Positions 53,560 through 63,266 are shown, numbered from the stretch's first letter. The stretch is DNA of 64,000 nt from Pseudomonas marincola (GCF_900116605.1 NZ_FPBC01000011.1:1-64000); one strand, 5' to 3'. Translations and numbers: made by a program. The notes: a model not told the origin generated them from the sequence alone.

Positions 53560-54051
53560 TCAGTCGACGGCGGATGCTGCAATTTTGTCTAATTGTGGGG
53601 ATCGGCTGTTGCAATGACGCTGATCCTGGCGCTGTGCAACTTCTTGCACTTCGCTGCGAGTTACCAAGTCAGCCAGGCTGATACCACTTAGAAACTCGTG
53701 AATTTGCTGGCTCAAATCGCACCACAAATGGTGCGTGAGGCAAGTGTCGCCACCATGACAATCGCCCTGCCCCTGGCAGCGCGTGGCATCAACCGACTCG
53801 TTCACGGCGTCAATTACTTCGGCTACCTGTATCCCGCGCATGTCACGCGAAAGCTGGTAGCCGCCACCCGGGCCGCGAACACTGGAAACCAGGCTACCGC
53901 GACGCAGCTTGGCAAAAAGCTGCTCCAGATAGGACAGGGAGATACCTTGACGCTCTGAAATGTCGGCGAGTGACACCGGCCCTTTTTGCGCATGCAGCGC
54001 CAAATCGAGCATGGCGGTCACGGCATAACGGCCTTTTGTAGTCAGTCGCAT
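53560..54051 (-). CDS. iscR: Fe-S-sensing repressor IscR
   Basis: A 163-residue Rrf2-family regulator with an N-terminal winged helix and the 2Fe-2S ligands C92, C98, C104 and H107 (RCQGQGDCHGGDTCLTHH). With cluster bound it represses the isc operon. The ATG at 54051 gives the standard N-terminus MRLTTKGRYAVTAMLDLALH. A near-consensus IscR site overlaps its promoter. Confidence 0.96.
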   Translation of the reverse strand: MRLTTKGRYAVTAMLDLALHAQKGPVSLADISERQGISLSYLEQLFAKLRRGSLVSSVRGPGGGYQLSRDMRGIQVAEVIDAVNESVDATRCQGQGDCHGGDTCLTHHLWCDLSQQIHEFLSGISLADLVTRSEVQEVAQRQDQRHCNSRSPQLDKIAASAVD

Positions 54052-54084
54052 TAGAGGTTTACCGAAGGTCACTACTATGCAGTG

Positions 54085-54113
54085 AGTATGCAATTCCCGA
54101 GTATTTAAGTCAA
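54085..54113 (-). promoter_or_regulatory. Promoter of iscR
   Basis: On the minus strand TTGACT (54113-54108) and CATACT (54090-54085) are separated by 17 bp. The -35 lies inside the IscR site, so bound IscR would block RNA polymerase. Confidence 0.6.
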
Positions 54114-54117
54114 CTAT
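54093..54117 (-). promoter_or_regulatory. IscR type 1 binding site
   Basis: The half-site ATAGTTGACT is followed by 5 bp and ACTCGGGAAT. Against the E. coli type 1 consensus (ATASYYGACT-N5-AGTCRRSTAT) 18 of 20 positions agree. It explains autoregulation of the isc operon by Fe-S status. Confidence 0.75.
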
Positions 54118-54333
54118 AAGACCTATCGTTTTACTCGGGATTAGCTGTCAGCGTGCAGTAAAAAGGCGCCGCGACAGTGATAGACGTTTTGCGTAAAGCC
54201 GCAAGCCAGAGCCATTTACCCGGAACCAGCCCGGACAACACCCATTGGCGAACAGCCGACTCAAGCAGATTGCAGGCACTTAGCCCGCAAGCGAGGGCGC
54301 GTAGCATAGCAACATGCCACGCGCCGTTCCACA

Positions 54334-55113
54334 TTATGCCGCCGGCTTATCGTCCTGCTCTTTACACACACCGACGAAATCTTCATCGCGCAGCGCTGGC
54401 AAGGCTTTCACATCGAAGTCTTCGTCGAGGGTTTTCAGCGCCTTGCACATGCGATCAAGACGACCATCCACGGCTTGCAGGTGATCGAGCAGTTGCCCAA
54501 TCGCCTTGGACACCGGATCCGGCATGTCCTGACCCACACCATAGGAATCGAAGCCGAGCTTTTCAGCCATGGCCTGACGCTTGGCTTCCTGATCATCTGT
54601 CGCCTTGACGATGATCTTGCCCGGAATACCCACAGCCGTAGCGCCCGCTGGCACAGCCTTGGTCACAACGGCGTTGGAGCCGATCTTGGCGCCCGCACCC
54701 ACAGTAAATGGCCCCAGCACCTTGGCACCGGCACCCACCACGACGCCATCTTCAAGCGTTGGGTGGCGTTTGCCCTTGTTCCAGCTGGTACCGCCCAGCG
54801 TCACACCCTGATAGATGGTGACGTCGTCACCGATCTCGGCCGTTTCGCCAATCACGATGCCCATGCCGTGGTCGATAAAGAACCGCCTGCCGATACGCGC
54901 ACCCGGATGGATCTCGATACCGGTGAGCCAACGCGAGAAGTTCGACACCACGCGCGCCAGCCATTTCCAGCCAGAACCCCAGAGCGCGTGCGCACAGCGA
55001 TGCAACCACATAGCATGCAGACCGGGATAACAAGTCACGACCTCAAGGGTATTACGTGCTGCCGGATCCCGATGGAACACACTTTGAATGTCTTCTCGCA
55101 TACGCTCAAACAT
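54334..55113 (-). CDS. cysE: Serine O-acetyltransferase
   Basis: A 259-residue left-handed beta-helix acetyltransferase, making O-acetylserine for cysteine synthesis. The hexapeptide-repeat region (GARIGRRFFIDHGMGIVIGE and on) and catalytic H in DHGMG are intact. The ATG at 55113 gives the family start MFERMREDIQSVFHRDP; the longer frame and an adjacent ATG are alternatives. It lies between iscR and trmJ, so sulphur acquisition and cluster assembly genes are neighbours. Confidence 0.94.
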   Translation of the reverse strand: MFERMREDIQSVFHRDPAARNTLEVVTCYPGLHAMWLHRCAHALWGSGWKWLARVVSNFSRWLTGIEIHPGARIGRRFFIDHGMGIVIGETAEIGDDVTIYQGVTLGGTSWNKGKRHPTLEDGVVVGAGAKVLGPFTVGAGAKIGSNAVVTKAVPAGATAVGIPGKIIVKATDDQEAKRQAMAEKLGFDSYGVGQDMPDPVSKAIGQLLDHLQAVDGRLDRMCKALKTLDEDFDVKALPALRDEDFVGVCKEQDDKPAA

Positions 55114-55885
55114 CATCTTTCCCCTGCTTGTGGTGCTCACCGCGCGCCGCCTTGACCGTCTCGGTTAGTACGCCGCGCAAAATATTCATTTCAAGCTTGC
55201 TGATACCGCTGCGCCCATAAAGACGACGCAGGCGACTCATCAGGTGCCGCGGCTTGGCTGGATCGAGGAAACCGATCTCAACCAGTGCCAACTCCAGATG
55301 ACTATAGAAAGACTCCAGCTCGTCCGCCGTTACGGCCTGTGAACTGAGCATCGAAGTGGACTCGAATTTCTCGACCTTGGTCGGCTGGTTCTCAGCAGCC
55401 AGCCACGCCATGCGCACTTCATATGCCAACACCTGCACGGCAGCGGCCAGATTCAACGAGCTGAAATCCGGGTTAGACGGGATATGCACATGGAACTGAC
55501 AACGCTGCAGCTCTTCGTTGGTGAGGCCGGCATATTCACGGCCAAACACCAATGCCACTTCGCCGCCCTGCCGGGCCTGCTCGCAGGAAGTCACGCCGCA
55601 CTCACGCGGATCCAGCAACGGCCACGGGATACGCCGGTCGCGAGCACTGGTACCAAGCACCAATGTGCAACCCACAAGCGCTTCTTCGAGGGTGCCGACA
55701 ATTTGTGCATTGTCGAGAATATCGGTGGCACCCGAAGCGCGCGCCACGGCATCACCGCTTGGGAAATCAATCGGATCAACCAGGACCAGACGCGACAAGC
55801 CCATGTTTTTCATGGCCCGCGCAGCCCCGCCGATGTTGCCGGGATGACTGGTATTGACCAAAACCACACGGATATTATCTAGCAA
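55106..55885 (-). CDS. trmJ: tRNA (cytidine/uridine-2'-O-)-methyltransferase TrmJ
   Basis: A 259-residue SPOUT methylase with the N-terminal VNTSHPGNIGGAARAMKNMGL motif, LVFGREYAGLTNEEL and the C-terminal knot. It methylates position 32 of some tRNAs. The family N-terminus requires a TTG start at 55885, which is unusual but clear from homology. Its end overlaps cysE. Confidence 0.93.
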   Translation of the reverse strand: MLDNIRVVLVNTSHPGNIGGAARAMKNMGLSRLVLVDPIDFPSGDAVARASGATDILDNAQIVGTLEEALVGCTLVLGTSARDRRIPWPLLDPRECGVTSCEQARQGGEVALVFGREYAGLTNEELQRCQFHVHIPSNPDFSSLNLAAAVQVLAYEVRMAWLAAENQPTKVEKFESTSMLSSQAVTADELESFYSHLELALVEIGFLDPAKPRHLMSRLRRLYGRSGISKLEMNILRGVLTETVKAARGEHHKQGKDDV

Positions 55886-56030
55886 CGTCGCTACTCACTA
55901 AAACGTCAGAGGGGCTGAAATCTTACAGAAGCCGATGTGTTTATGCCATGCAGGACAAACGGGACTCTTTTTCTACTACGCTTTTCTGATATAATTTTCG
56001 GCTTTCTTTAACGACCCAGGTGACACATCC

Positions 56031-56846
56031 ATGCAGCCTATGCTGAATATCGCGCTGCGCGCAGCCCGTAGCGCCGGTGAAATGATCTTCCGCTCAATCG
56101 AACGCCTGGACGTCATCTCGGTAGACGAGAAAGATGCCAAAGATTACGTGACCGAGATCGACCGCTCTGCCGAGCAACTGATTATTCAGGCTTTGCGCAA
56201 AGCCTACCCGAATCACGGCTTTCTTGGCGAAGAAAGCGGCCTGACCCCAGGCTCCGGCGAAGGCGCCGACTACCTGTGGATTATTGATCCACTGGACGGC
56301 ACCACCAACTTCATCCGTGGCGTTCCGCACTTTGCCGTCAGCCTGGCGTGCAAATACCGTGGCCGTCTTGAGCACGCGGTAGTTATCGATCCGGTTCGTC
56401 AGGAAGAATTCACTGCAAGCCGTGGCCGTGGCGCTGCACTGAATGGTCGTCGCCTGCGCGTGAGCAATCGCAAGAGCCTCGAAGGCGCTCTGCTCGGCAC
56501 GGGCTTCCCGTTCCGCGACAGCCAAATGGACAACCTTGAGAACTACCTTGGCATGTTCCGCAGCCTGGTCGGCCAAACTGCCGGTGTTCGCCGCGCAGGC
56601 GCAGCCAGCCTCGACCTCGCCTACGTTGCAGCCGGTCGTTTCGATGCGTTCTGGGAGTTCGGCCTGTCTGAGTGGGACATGGCGGCAGGCGCTCTGCTGA
56701 TTCAAGAAGCAGGCGGCCTGATCAGCGACTTCAGCGGCGGCCACGACTTCCTTGAAAAGGGCCAGATCGTTGCCGGTAACACCAAGTGCTTCAAGGCGGT
56801 ACTTACCGCCATCCAGCCACACATGTCGGCCTCGCTTAAGCGCTAA
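56031..56846 (+). CDS. suhB: Inositol-1-monophosphatase SuhB
   Basis: A 271-residue magnesium-dependent phosphatase. The metal-binding motif DPLDGTTNF includes D86 and D89, with E67 in GEESG and the C-terminal WDMAAGALLIQEAGG. SuhB also takes part in rRNA transcription antitermination and, in Pseudomonas, in virulence control. It is transcribed away from trmJ and ends in a strong terminator. Confidence 0.95.
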   Translation: MQPMLNIALRAARSAGEMIFRSIERLDVISVDEKDAKDYVTEIDRSAEQLIIQALRKAYPNHGFLGEESGLTPGSGEGADYLWIIDPLDGTTNFIRGVPHFAVSLACKYRGRLEHAVVIDPVRQEEFTASRGRGAALNGRRLRVSNRKSLEGALLGTGFPFRDSQMDNLENYLGMFRSLVGQTAGVRRAGAASLDLAYVAAGRFDAFWEFGLSEWDMAAGALLIQEAGGLISDFSGGHDFLEKGQIVAGNTKCFKAVLTAIQPHMSASLKR

Positions 56847-56861
56847 GCCTCATGCTGTGCC

Positions 56862-56886
56862 AAAAGCGCCTTCGGGCGCTTTTTTA
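56862..56886 (+). terminator. Intrinsic terminator of suhB
   Basis: AAAAGCGCC-TTCG-GGCGCTTTTTT: a stable UUCG tetraloop stem with a T-run, 16 bp after the suhB stop. Confidence 0.9.
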
Positions 56887-56919
56887 TTGTCTGCAATTTA
56901 ATCGCCAGCGAACAGGCAA

Positions 56920-56957
56920 AAAAATACCCGCCAGCACAACGCCAGGCGGGTATTTTT
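56920..56957 (-). terminator. Terminator of the glycine-zipper gene
   Basis: AAAAATACCCGCC and GGCGGGTATTTTT form a 13-bp stem with a 12-base loop. A/T-runs on both sides make it bidirectional, ending both suhB read-through and the minus-strand gene. Confidence 0.85.
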
Positions 56958-56970
56958 TGTCAGCCGAAAT

Positions 56971-57516
56971 TTACTGCTGCTGCAGATCCGCTTCGCTCAG
57001 CACCAACTGACCGTCTTTAACCGGAATCGCACGACCCGGATCGCTGGCCATACGTACTTCACCGATCTTGCCGTCGAGGTTGTACTTGACGTTATAACCG
57101 ACCAGCTTCTGGCTGGTGTCGGTTACGGTGTTACAGCGCGTCTCGGTCGTGGTGTAGGTGTCATTGTTCTGCATGTTCTCCTGCACCTTGTTACCGGCAT
57201 AACCGCCACCGATAGCACCGGCTGCCGTGGCAATCTTCTTACCACTGCCGCCACCCACCTGATTACCCAGCAAACCACCTACTACCGCGCCAATCGCGGT
57301 ACCGGCAATCTGATGCTGATCCTGCACCGGTTTACGGCGGGTGACAGCAACATCCTTGCAGACCTCGCGCGGGGTCTTGATGGTTTCATTGATTGGCTTT
57401 ACCGCCAGCACTTCGGCGTAGTCGGGCCCGCTGACATAGTTATAAGTCGCAACGGCGCCACCAGCAGTCACAGCAACAGCGCCCAAAACGGTACCCACTA
57501 GCAATGACTTGTTCAT
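56971..57516 (-). CDS. Glycine-zipper envelope protein
   Basis: A 181-residue exported or inner-membrane protein with an N-terminal hydrophobic segment (about 5-25) and a glycine-zipper 2TM domain (about 70-105; GTAIGAVVGGLLGNQVGGGSGKK-type repeats of small residues). A C-terminal domain contains CNTVTDTSQKLVGYNVKY. The family is common in the Pseudomonas envelope and its function is not established. The ATG at 57516 is used. There is no lipobox. Confidence 0.8.
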   Translation of the reverse strand: MNKSLLVGTVLGAVAVTAGGAVATYNYVSGPDYAEVLAVKPINETIKTPREVCKDVAVTRRKPVQDQHQIAGTAIGAVVGGLLGNQVGGGSGKKIATAAGAIGGGYAGNKVQENMQNNDTYTTTETRCNTVTDTSQKLVGYNVKYNLDGKIGEVRMASDPGRAIPVKDGQLVLSEADLQQQ

Positions 57517-57651
57517 ATCTATCTCCCAACTATTGTTCTGGCACTTAACGGCCTTGTTGCAAATGAGACATCCACAAGCCCCTGCTAGTTCCACCCGCTC
57601 AGCGCTTCAGCCCGCTATTAGTACGGGTTCACAGATTTTCATCGCGGCCAT

Positions 57652-57686
57652 AAAAAAACACCCAGACGGCAAAACCGACTGGGTGC
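57652..57686 (-). terminator. Intrinsic terminator of the secD-secF unit
   Basis: On the minus strand CACCCAG-t-CGG pairs with CCG-t-CTGGGTG, followed by seven T. It lies 68 bp after the secF stop. Confidence 0.85.
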
Positions 57687-57753
57687 TCTTTAAGATGAAG
57701 CGGCGTAAAGCGCCGATCATTCAGGCTATACAAAACGCCTGACGGAACGAGCC

Positions 57754-58662
57754 TTAAGGCATTTCATCCACTTCTTCAGTTACAACCGGCGGGATCAGGT
57801 CTTCGACGGTCAGGTCGAGCCAGATCAGCACTACGTTGGCAATGTAAACCGATGAGTAAGTACCGGCAAACACACCAATGAACAGCGCGATAGAGAAGCC
57901 GAACAGGTTGTCACCGGCAAACATCAGCAGTGCACCAATGGCCAGCAACGTCGAGATCGAGGTTGCCAAGGTACGCAGCAGCGTTTGCGTGGTCGACACG
58001 TTGATGTTCTCGATCAACGTAGCCTTGCGCAGCACGCGGAAGTTTTCCCGCACGCGATCGAATACCACGATGGTGTCGTTCAGCGAGTAACCGATGATCG
58101 CCAGAATCGCCGCCAGCACGGTCAGGTCGAAGGTGACCTGAAAGAACGACAGCAGACCCAGGGTGATGATCACGTCGTGCAGCAACGAAACCACAGCACC
58201 GACGGCGAACTTCCATTGGAAACGGAAAGCCAGGTACAGCAGTACGCCGCCCAACGCCAACAGCATGCCGATGCCGCCCTGATCGCGCAGCTCTTCACCC
58301 ACTTGCGGGCCGACGAACTCAACCTTTTTAACCTGCAGCTTGTCGCCCGAATCGCGCAGAGCGGTCGCCACCTTGGTGCCCAGCTCCGGGTCATCACCCT
58401 GCATGCGCACCACAACATCAGTGGTCGCACCAAAGCTCTGCACCACGGCATCGGCAAAACCTGCCGCGCCCAGCGTGGAGCGAACCTTACTCAGGTCCGC
58501 TGGCTGCTCGTAAGCCAGTTCGATCTGCGTACCGCCAGTGAAATCCAGGCCGTAATTCAGCCCCTTGACGAAGAAGCTGCCCAACGCCAGGAGCGTCAGC
58601 AGTGCAGTCACGGCGAACGCAAGGTTGCGCACGCCCATGAAGTTAATCGTACGTTTGCTCAT
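57754..58662 (-). CDS. secF: Protein translocase subunit SecF
   Basis: A 302-residue membrane protein with six helices, including GIGMLLALGGVLLYLAFRFQWKFA and the FDRVRENFR loop after a helix containing the conserved GYSLNDTIVVFDR. With SecD it uses the proton-motive force to aid late Sec translocation. It starts 9 bp after secD. Confidence 0.95.
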   Translation of the reverse strand: MSKRTINFMGVRNLAFAVTALLTLLALGSFFVKGLNYGLDFTGGTQIELAYEQPADLSKVRSTLGAAGFADAVVQSFGATTDVVVRMQGDDPELGTKVATALRDSGDKLQVKKVEFVGPQVGEELRDQGGIGMLLALGGVLLYLAFRFQWKFAVGAVVSLLHDVIITLGLLSFFQVTFDLTVLAAILAIIGYSLNDTIVVFDRVRENFRVLRKATLIENINVSTTQTLLRTLATSISTLLAIGALLMFAGDNLFGFSIALFIGVFAGTYSSVYIANVVLIWLDLTVEDLIPPVVTEEVDEMP

Positions 58663-58671
58663 GTCAGCCCC

Positions 58672-60540
58672 TTAAATCCACAGCTTCTTGAAGTCACGGC
58701 CGCCGAAGATCAGATTGACCATGGCGCGTGTGACCCAGATTGCAGTGAACATCGAAGTGAGAATACCCAGCGAAAGGGTGACCGCGAAGCCTTTGACCGG
58801 CCCTGTACCCATTGCGAACAGGATGCCACCCACCAGCAAGGTAGTAAGGTTGGCGTCGATGATCGCTGAGAAAGCACGGTCGAAACCTTCGTGCATGGCG
58901 CGCTGTACCGACATGCCATTGGCAATCTCTTCACGTATCCGCGAGAAGATCAGCACGTTGGCGTCTACCGCCATACCCATGGTCAGTACGATACCGGCGA
59001 TACCCGGCAAGGTCAGCGTGGCATTGAGCAGAGACATCAAGGCCAGCAGCAGCACCATGTTGAATGCCAGCGCAATCGTTGCCAGCACACCGAAGAAGCG
59101 GTAGATGGCAATGATGAACAGCGAAACGAAGAGCATGCCCCACAGCGCGGCCGTTACGCCCTTGGCAATGTTGTCGGCACCGAGGCTCGGGCCGATGGTG
59201 CGCTCTTCAGCAAAGTACATAGGCGCCGCCAGACCACCCGCACGCAACAGCAGCGCAAGCTCGGAAGACTCGCCCTGACCGTTCAGGCCGGTAATACGGA
59301 ACTGGCTGCCCAGCGGAGACTGAATAGTCGCCAGGCTGATGATTTTCTTCTCTTCGGTGAAGCTCGGCACCGAGACTTCCTGCTCGACGCCATCAACAAC
59401 CTTGCGCACAAGCTTGCTGACCGGCTTCTGCTCGATGAAGATCACCGCCATGCTGCGCCCGACATTGCTGCGGGTTGCACGGTTCATCAAGTCGCCACCG
59501 TGGTTATCCAGACGGATATTCACCTGCGGACGACCATTTTCATCGAAGCTCGCACTGGCATCCGTGACCTGGTCACCGGTGATGATCAGGTCACGCTCCA
59601 ACTGCACCGGCGGACGGCCCGGCTCACGGAAATCGAAGGATTCAGTGGAGGCACGCGAAGCATCGGCAGCCGCTTCAAGGCGGAACTCGAGGTTGGCGGT
59701 CTTACCGAGAATACGCTTGGCTTCAGCTGTGTCCTGCACGCCTGGCAATTCAACCACGATACGGTTGGCGCCCTGGCGCTGTACCAGCGGCTCAGCTACA
59801 CCCAGCTCGTTGACACGGTTGCGCACAGTTGTCAGGTTTTGCTTGATCGAGTATTCGCGAATTTCAGCCACTTTGGCCTGATTCAGCGCCAAGCGCAGAA
59901 CCTGCAAGCCATCACGCTCAAGCGAGGTGATGTCGAAGTCGCGGTAATCAGCAGTAATCAGGCGCTGGGCTTTTTCCAGCGTCGCCTCGTCAGAGAAGCC
60001 CAACTGAATGGCGCCATTGAGTTCCGGCAGGCTGCGATAGCGCACGCGCTCTTTACGCAGCAAGCTCTTAACTTCGCCTTCATAGACCTTGCGCCGTGCA
60101 TCCAGCGCTTTTTCCATGTCGACTTCGAGCAGGAAGTGAACACCGCCCGACAAGTCGAGGCCCAGCTTCATTGGGCTGGCACCGACGTTACGCAACCACT
60201 GAGGCGTGGTCTGAGCAAGGTTGAGGGCAACTACAAAGTCACCACCCAGCGCCTTGCGCACAATATCTTTAGCTGGCAACTGGTCCTTCTTCTCGACCAG
60301 GCGCAGCAAACCACCTTTACCTTGCGCTGCCAATTCAAGCCCTTTGACTTCAATGCCGGCTTCTTTCAAAGCAGCACTGGCGAGATCCAGGTTGGCTTGA
60401 GTGATCTGTTGCGCCGTGCTGTTACCGGTGATCTGAATCGCCGGATCATCAGGGTACAGGTTGGGTGCCGAGTACAAAAAGCCGACCGCGAGCACAGCCA
60501 CGATCAGCAGATACTTCCAAATGGGAAATTTATTGAGCAT
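58672..60540 (-). CDS. secD: Protein translocase subunit SecD
   Basis: A 622-residue membrane protein with LGLDLSGGVHFLLEVD in the first domain, a large periplasmic loop and a C-terminal six-helix block (GMAVDANVLIFSRIREE). Length is standard for gammaproteobacterial SecD. It is translated after yajC and before secF. Confidence 0.96.
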   Translation of the reverse strand: MLNKFPIWKYLLIVAVLAVGFLYSAPNLYPDDPAIQITGNSTAQQITQANLDLASAALKEAGIEVKGLELAAQGKGGLLRLVEKKDQLPAKDIVRKALGGDFVVALNLAQTTPQWLRNVGASPMKLGLDLSGGVHFLLEVDMEKALDARRKVYEGEVKSLLRKERVRYRSLPELNGAIQLGFSDEATLEKAQRLITADYRDFDITSLERDGLQVLRLALNQAKVAEIREYSIKQNLTTVRNRVNELGVAEPLVQRQGANRIVVELPGVQDTAEAKRILGKTANLEFRLEAAADASRASTESFDFREPGRPPVQLERDLIITGDQVTDASASFDENGRPQVNIRLDNHGGDLMNRATRSNVGRSMAVIFIEQKPVSKLVRKVVDGVEQEVSVPSFTEEKKIISLATIQSPLGSQFRITGLNGQGESSELALLLRAGGLAAPMYFAEERTIGPSLGADNIAKGVTAALWGMLFVSLFIIAIYRFFGVLATIALAFNMVLLLALMSLLNATLTLPGIAGIVLTMGMAVDANVLIFSRIREEIANGMSVQRAMHEGFDRAFSAIIDANLTTLLVGGILFAMGTGPVKGFAVTLSLGILTSMFTAIWVTRAMVNLIFGGRDFKKLWI

Positions 60541-60602
60541 GACGCCGCCCGTTATGACGAGGGGCGCATTAAGCGCCCCATCGAATAAAAATTATGTGAA
60601 TC

Positions 60603-60938
60603 TTAAATAGCTTTCAGCGTGCCTTTCGGCAGAGTGGCAGCAATCGCTACCTTCTGAATTTTAAGTTCAACGGTGTCAGACACTTCAATGACTACGAAGT
60701 CATCACTGACCTTGGCAATACGGCCGGCGATACCGCCAGTAGTTACCACTTCGTCGCCCTTTTGCAGGCTGCCGAGCAGATTCTTGTGCTCTTTAGCGCG
60801 CTTGGACTGTGGGCGCCAGATCATCAGATAGAAGATGACCAGGAAACCGACCAGAAATACCCACTCAAAACCGCTACCTGCGGGGCCCGCAACCGAAGCA
60901 GCACCGTCAGCGTATGCAGCAGGGATCAAAAAGCTCAT
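60603..60938 (-). CDS. yajC: Sec translocon accessory protein YajC
   Basis: A 111-residue inner-membrane protein with one helix (about 27-45; WVFLVGFLVIFYLMIWRPQSKRAKEH) and a small beta domain. It associates with SecDF. It lies between tgt and secD, the conserved position. Confidence 0.95.
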   Translation of the reverse strand: MSFLIPAAYADGAASVAGPAGSGFEWVFLVGFLVIFYLMIWRPQSKRAKEHKNLLGSLQKGDEVVTTGGIAGRIAKVSDDFVVIEVSDTVELKIQKVAIAATLPKGTLKAI

Positions 60939-60967
60939 TTAACACTCCTGTTGGAAAGGTCTTATAA

Positions 60968-62110
60968 CTAGTTATTAGTGTCCAGCGGTGGCGTTGGAAG
61001 CCCGCGCCGAGCATAGAAGTCATCGACAAAGGCGGCCAATGTACTCTGTTGAATAGCCTCGCGCAAACCAGCCATAAGGCGCTGATAGTGACGCAAGTTG
61101 TGGATTGTATTGAGCATACTGCCCAGCATTTCGCCACACTTATCCAGATGATGCAGATACGCGCGCGAAAAATTCTTGCAGGTATAGCAATCACAGGACG
61201 AATCCAACGGAGAATCATCGTGTTTGTGCACGGCGTTACGAATCTTCAGTACGCCAGTATCCACAAACAAATGGCCATTGCGCGCGTTGCGAGTTGGCAT
61301 TACGCAATCAAACATGTCGACGCCCCGGCGCACACCTTCTACCAGATCTTCAGGCTTACCAACGCCCATCAGGTAACGAGGTTTGTCAGCCGGCATGACG
61401 TCTGGCAGGTAGTCGAGCACGCGGATCATTTCTTCTTTCGGTTCACCCACCGACAAACCGCCAATTGCGAGGCCGTCGAAACCGATTTCATTGAGGCCTT
61501 CGAGCGAACGCATGCGCAGTTCTTCGTGCATGCCGCCCTGAACGATACCGAACAGCGCCGCCGTGTTATCGCCATGCGCCTCTTTCGAGCGCTTGGCCCA
61601 ACGCAGCGACAGCTCCATCGAACGCTTGGCCACATCGAACTCGGCCGGATACGGCGTGCACTCGTCGAAAATCATCACAATGTCAGAGCCCAGATCACGC
61701 TGAACCTGCATCGACTCTTCCGGGCCCATGAACACCTTGGCGCCGTCAACGGGGGAGGCGAAAGTAACGCCCTCCTCCTTGATCTTGCGCATGGCGCCCA
61801 GGCTGAACACCTGAAAACCACCGGAATCAGTAAGAATCGGACCTTTCCACTGCATAAAGTCATGCAGGTCGCCGTGCTTTTTAATCACTTCAGTGCCAGG
61901 ACGCAGCCACAGGTGAAAGGTATTGCCCAGAATCATCTGCGCACCGATCGCCTCGATATCACGCGGCAACATACCTTTTACCGTGCCGTAGGTACCGACT
62001 GGCATGAATGCCGGAGTTTCTACCACGCCACGCGGAAAAGTAAGACGACCGCGTCGGGCTTTGCCCTCGGTCGCCAGTAATTCGAAAGACATGCGGCAGG
62101 TGCGCGTCAT
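60968..62110 (-). CDS. tgt: tRNA-guanine transglycosylase
   Basis: A 380-residue enzyme exchanging guanine 34 for the queuosine precursor preQ1. The catalytic aspartate region DSGGFQVFS and the zinc site CDCYTC...HHL are intact. The ATG at 62110 overlaps the queA stop and has GAGGAA 5 bases upstream, so I favour it; the family-like start MSFELLATEG at 62092 has no ribosome-binding site and would remove six residues. Confidence 0.94.
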   Translation of the reverse strand: MTRTCRMSFELLATEGKARRGRLTFPRGVVETPAFMPVGTYGTVKGMLPRDIEAIGAQMILGNTFHLWLRPGTEVIKKHGDLHDFMQWKGPILTDSGGFQVFSLGAMRKIKEEGVTFASPVDGAKVFMGPEESMQVQRDLGSDIVMIFDECTPYPAEFDVAKRSMELSLRWAKRSKEAHGDNTAALFGIVQGGMHEELRMRSLEGLNEIGFDGLAIGGLSVGEPKEEMIRVLDYLPDVMPADKPRYLMGVGKPEDLVEGVRRGVDMFDCVMPTRNARNGHLFVDTGVLKIRNAVHKHDDSPLDSSCDCYTCKNFSRAYLHHLDKCGEMLGSMLNTIHNLRHYQRLMAGLREAIQQSTLAAFVDDFYARRGLPTPPLDTNN

Positions 62111-63156
62111 ACTTGTTCCTCAGGCCCGCGTGCCGCGGGATTGCGGGTGATGAACATGGCATCACCGTAACTAAAGAAGCGATAAGCCTCAGCGACCGCA
62201 CTTTTATAGGCCGCCATGGTTTCGGGATATCCGGCAAACGCCGAGACCAGCATGAGCAGTGTCGACTCAGACAGGTGGAAGTTGGTCACCAGCGCATCGA
62301 CCACATGGAACGGACGCCCCGGGTAGATAAAAATGTCGGTGTCGCCACTGAATGGTTTAAGCACGCCATCACGCGCGGCGCTTTCCAGCGAACGCACACT
62401 GGTCGTCCCCACCGCGACTACCCGACCGCCGCGTGCACGACAGGCTGCAACCGCATCCACCACTTCCTGGCTGACTTCGAGCCATTCAGTGTGCATGTGG
62501 TGATCTTCAATGCGCTCGACGCGCACCGGCTGGAAGGTGCCTGCGCCCACGTGCAAGGTGACAAATGCGGTGGATACACCCTTGGCGGCAATTGCCTCCA
62601 TTAAAGGCTGATCAAAATGCAGCCCGGCGGTGGGGGCGGCAACAGCACCGGCACGCTCGGCGTATACAGTTTGATAACGCTCGCGATCCGCCGCCTCGTC
62701 AGGGCGATCAATATAGGGCGGCAGCGGCATATGCCCGACGCGCTCAAGCAACGGCAACACCGGCTCATTAAAGCGCAACTCAAACAAGGCATCGTGGCGG
62801 GCAAGCATTTCAGCTTCGCCGCCGCCATCAATGAGAATCATCGAGCCAGGCTTGGGCGACTTGCTCGAGCGCACATGCGCCAATACCCGGTAAGCATCCA
62901 GCACGCGCTCTACCAGCACTTCGAGCTTGCCGCCCGAGGCTTTTTGGCCGAACAGGCGCGCAGGAATAACCCGGGTATTGTTGAATACCATCAGGTCGCC
63001 CGGCTGCAGATGATCAAGTACATCGGCAAATTGGCGATGGTTAATTTCACCCGTCGGGCCGTCCAGAGTCAGCAAACGACTAGCGCGCCGCTCAGCAAGG
63101 GGATGGCGGGCGATCAGGGTTTCAGGCAGTTCAAATCGAAAGTCAGCAACACGCAT
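62107..63156 (-). CDS. queA: S-adenosylmethionine:tRNA ribosyltransferase-isomerase
   Basis: A 349-residue enzyme that adds the epoxycyclopentane ring to preQ1-tRNA. Typical motifs are FRFELPETLIARHPLAERR at the start and GLHFDQPLMEAIAAKGV with TLHVGAGTFQPVR. I use the ATG at 63156 instead of the longer frame. It forms an operon with tgt, yajC and secDF. Confidence 0.95.
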   Translation of the reverse strand: MRVADFRFELPETLIARHPLAERRASRLLTLDGPTGEINHRQFADVLDHLQPGDLMVFNNTRVIPARLFGQKASGGKLEVLVERVLDAYRVLAHVRSSKSPKPGSMILIDGGGEAEMLARHDALFELRFNEPVLPLLERVGHMPLPPYIDRPDEAADRERYQTVYAERAGAVAAPTAGLHFDQPLMEAIAAKGVSTAFVTLHVGAGTFQPVRVERIEDHHMHTEWLEVSQEVVDAVAACRARGGRVVAVGTTSVRSLESAARDGVLKPFSGDTDIFIYPGRPFHVVDALVTNFHLSESTLLMLVSAFAGYPETMAAYKSAVAEAYRFFSYGDAMFITRNPAARGPEEQV

Positions 63157-63223
63157 GGCGGGAGGATCGTATAGCAGGGCGCAAAAGTTTAACGGAAAAT
63201 GTAGAAATTGACCACGCAATGCA

Positions 63224-63252
63224 TTGACCAACGGCAAAGTCGTCCTTATACT
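63224..63252 (+). promoter_or_regulatory. Promoter of tRNA-Leu
   Basis: TTGACC (63224-63229), 17-bp spacer, TATACT (63247-63252), then a GC-rich discriminator (CCGCCGCC) typical of stable-RNA promoters under stringent control. Confidence 0.8.
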
Positions 63253-63266
63253 CCGCCGCCATTAGT

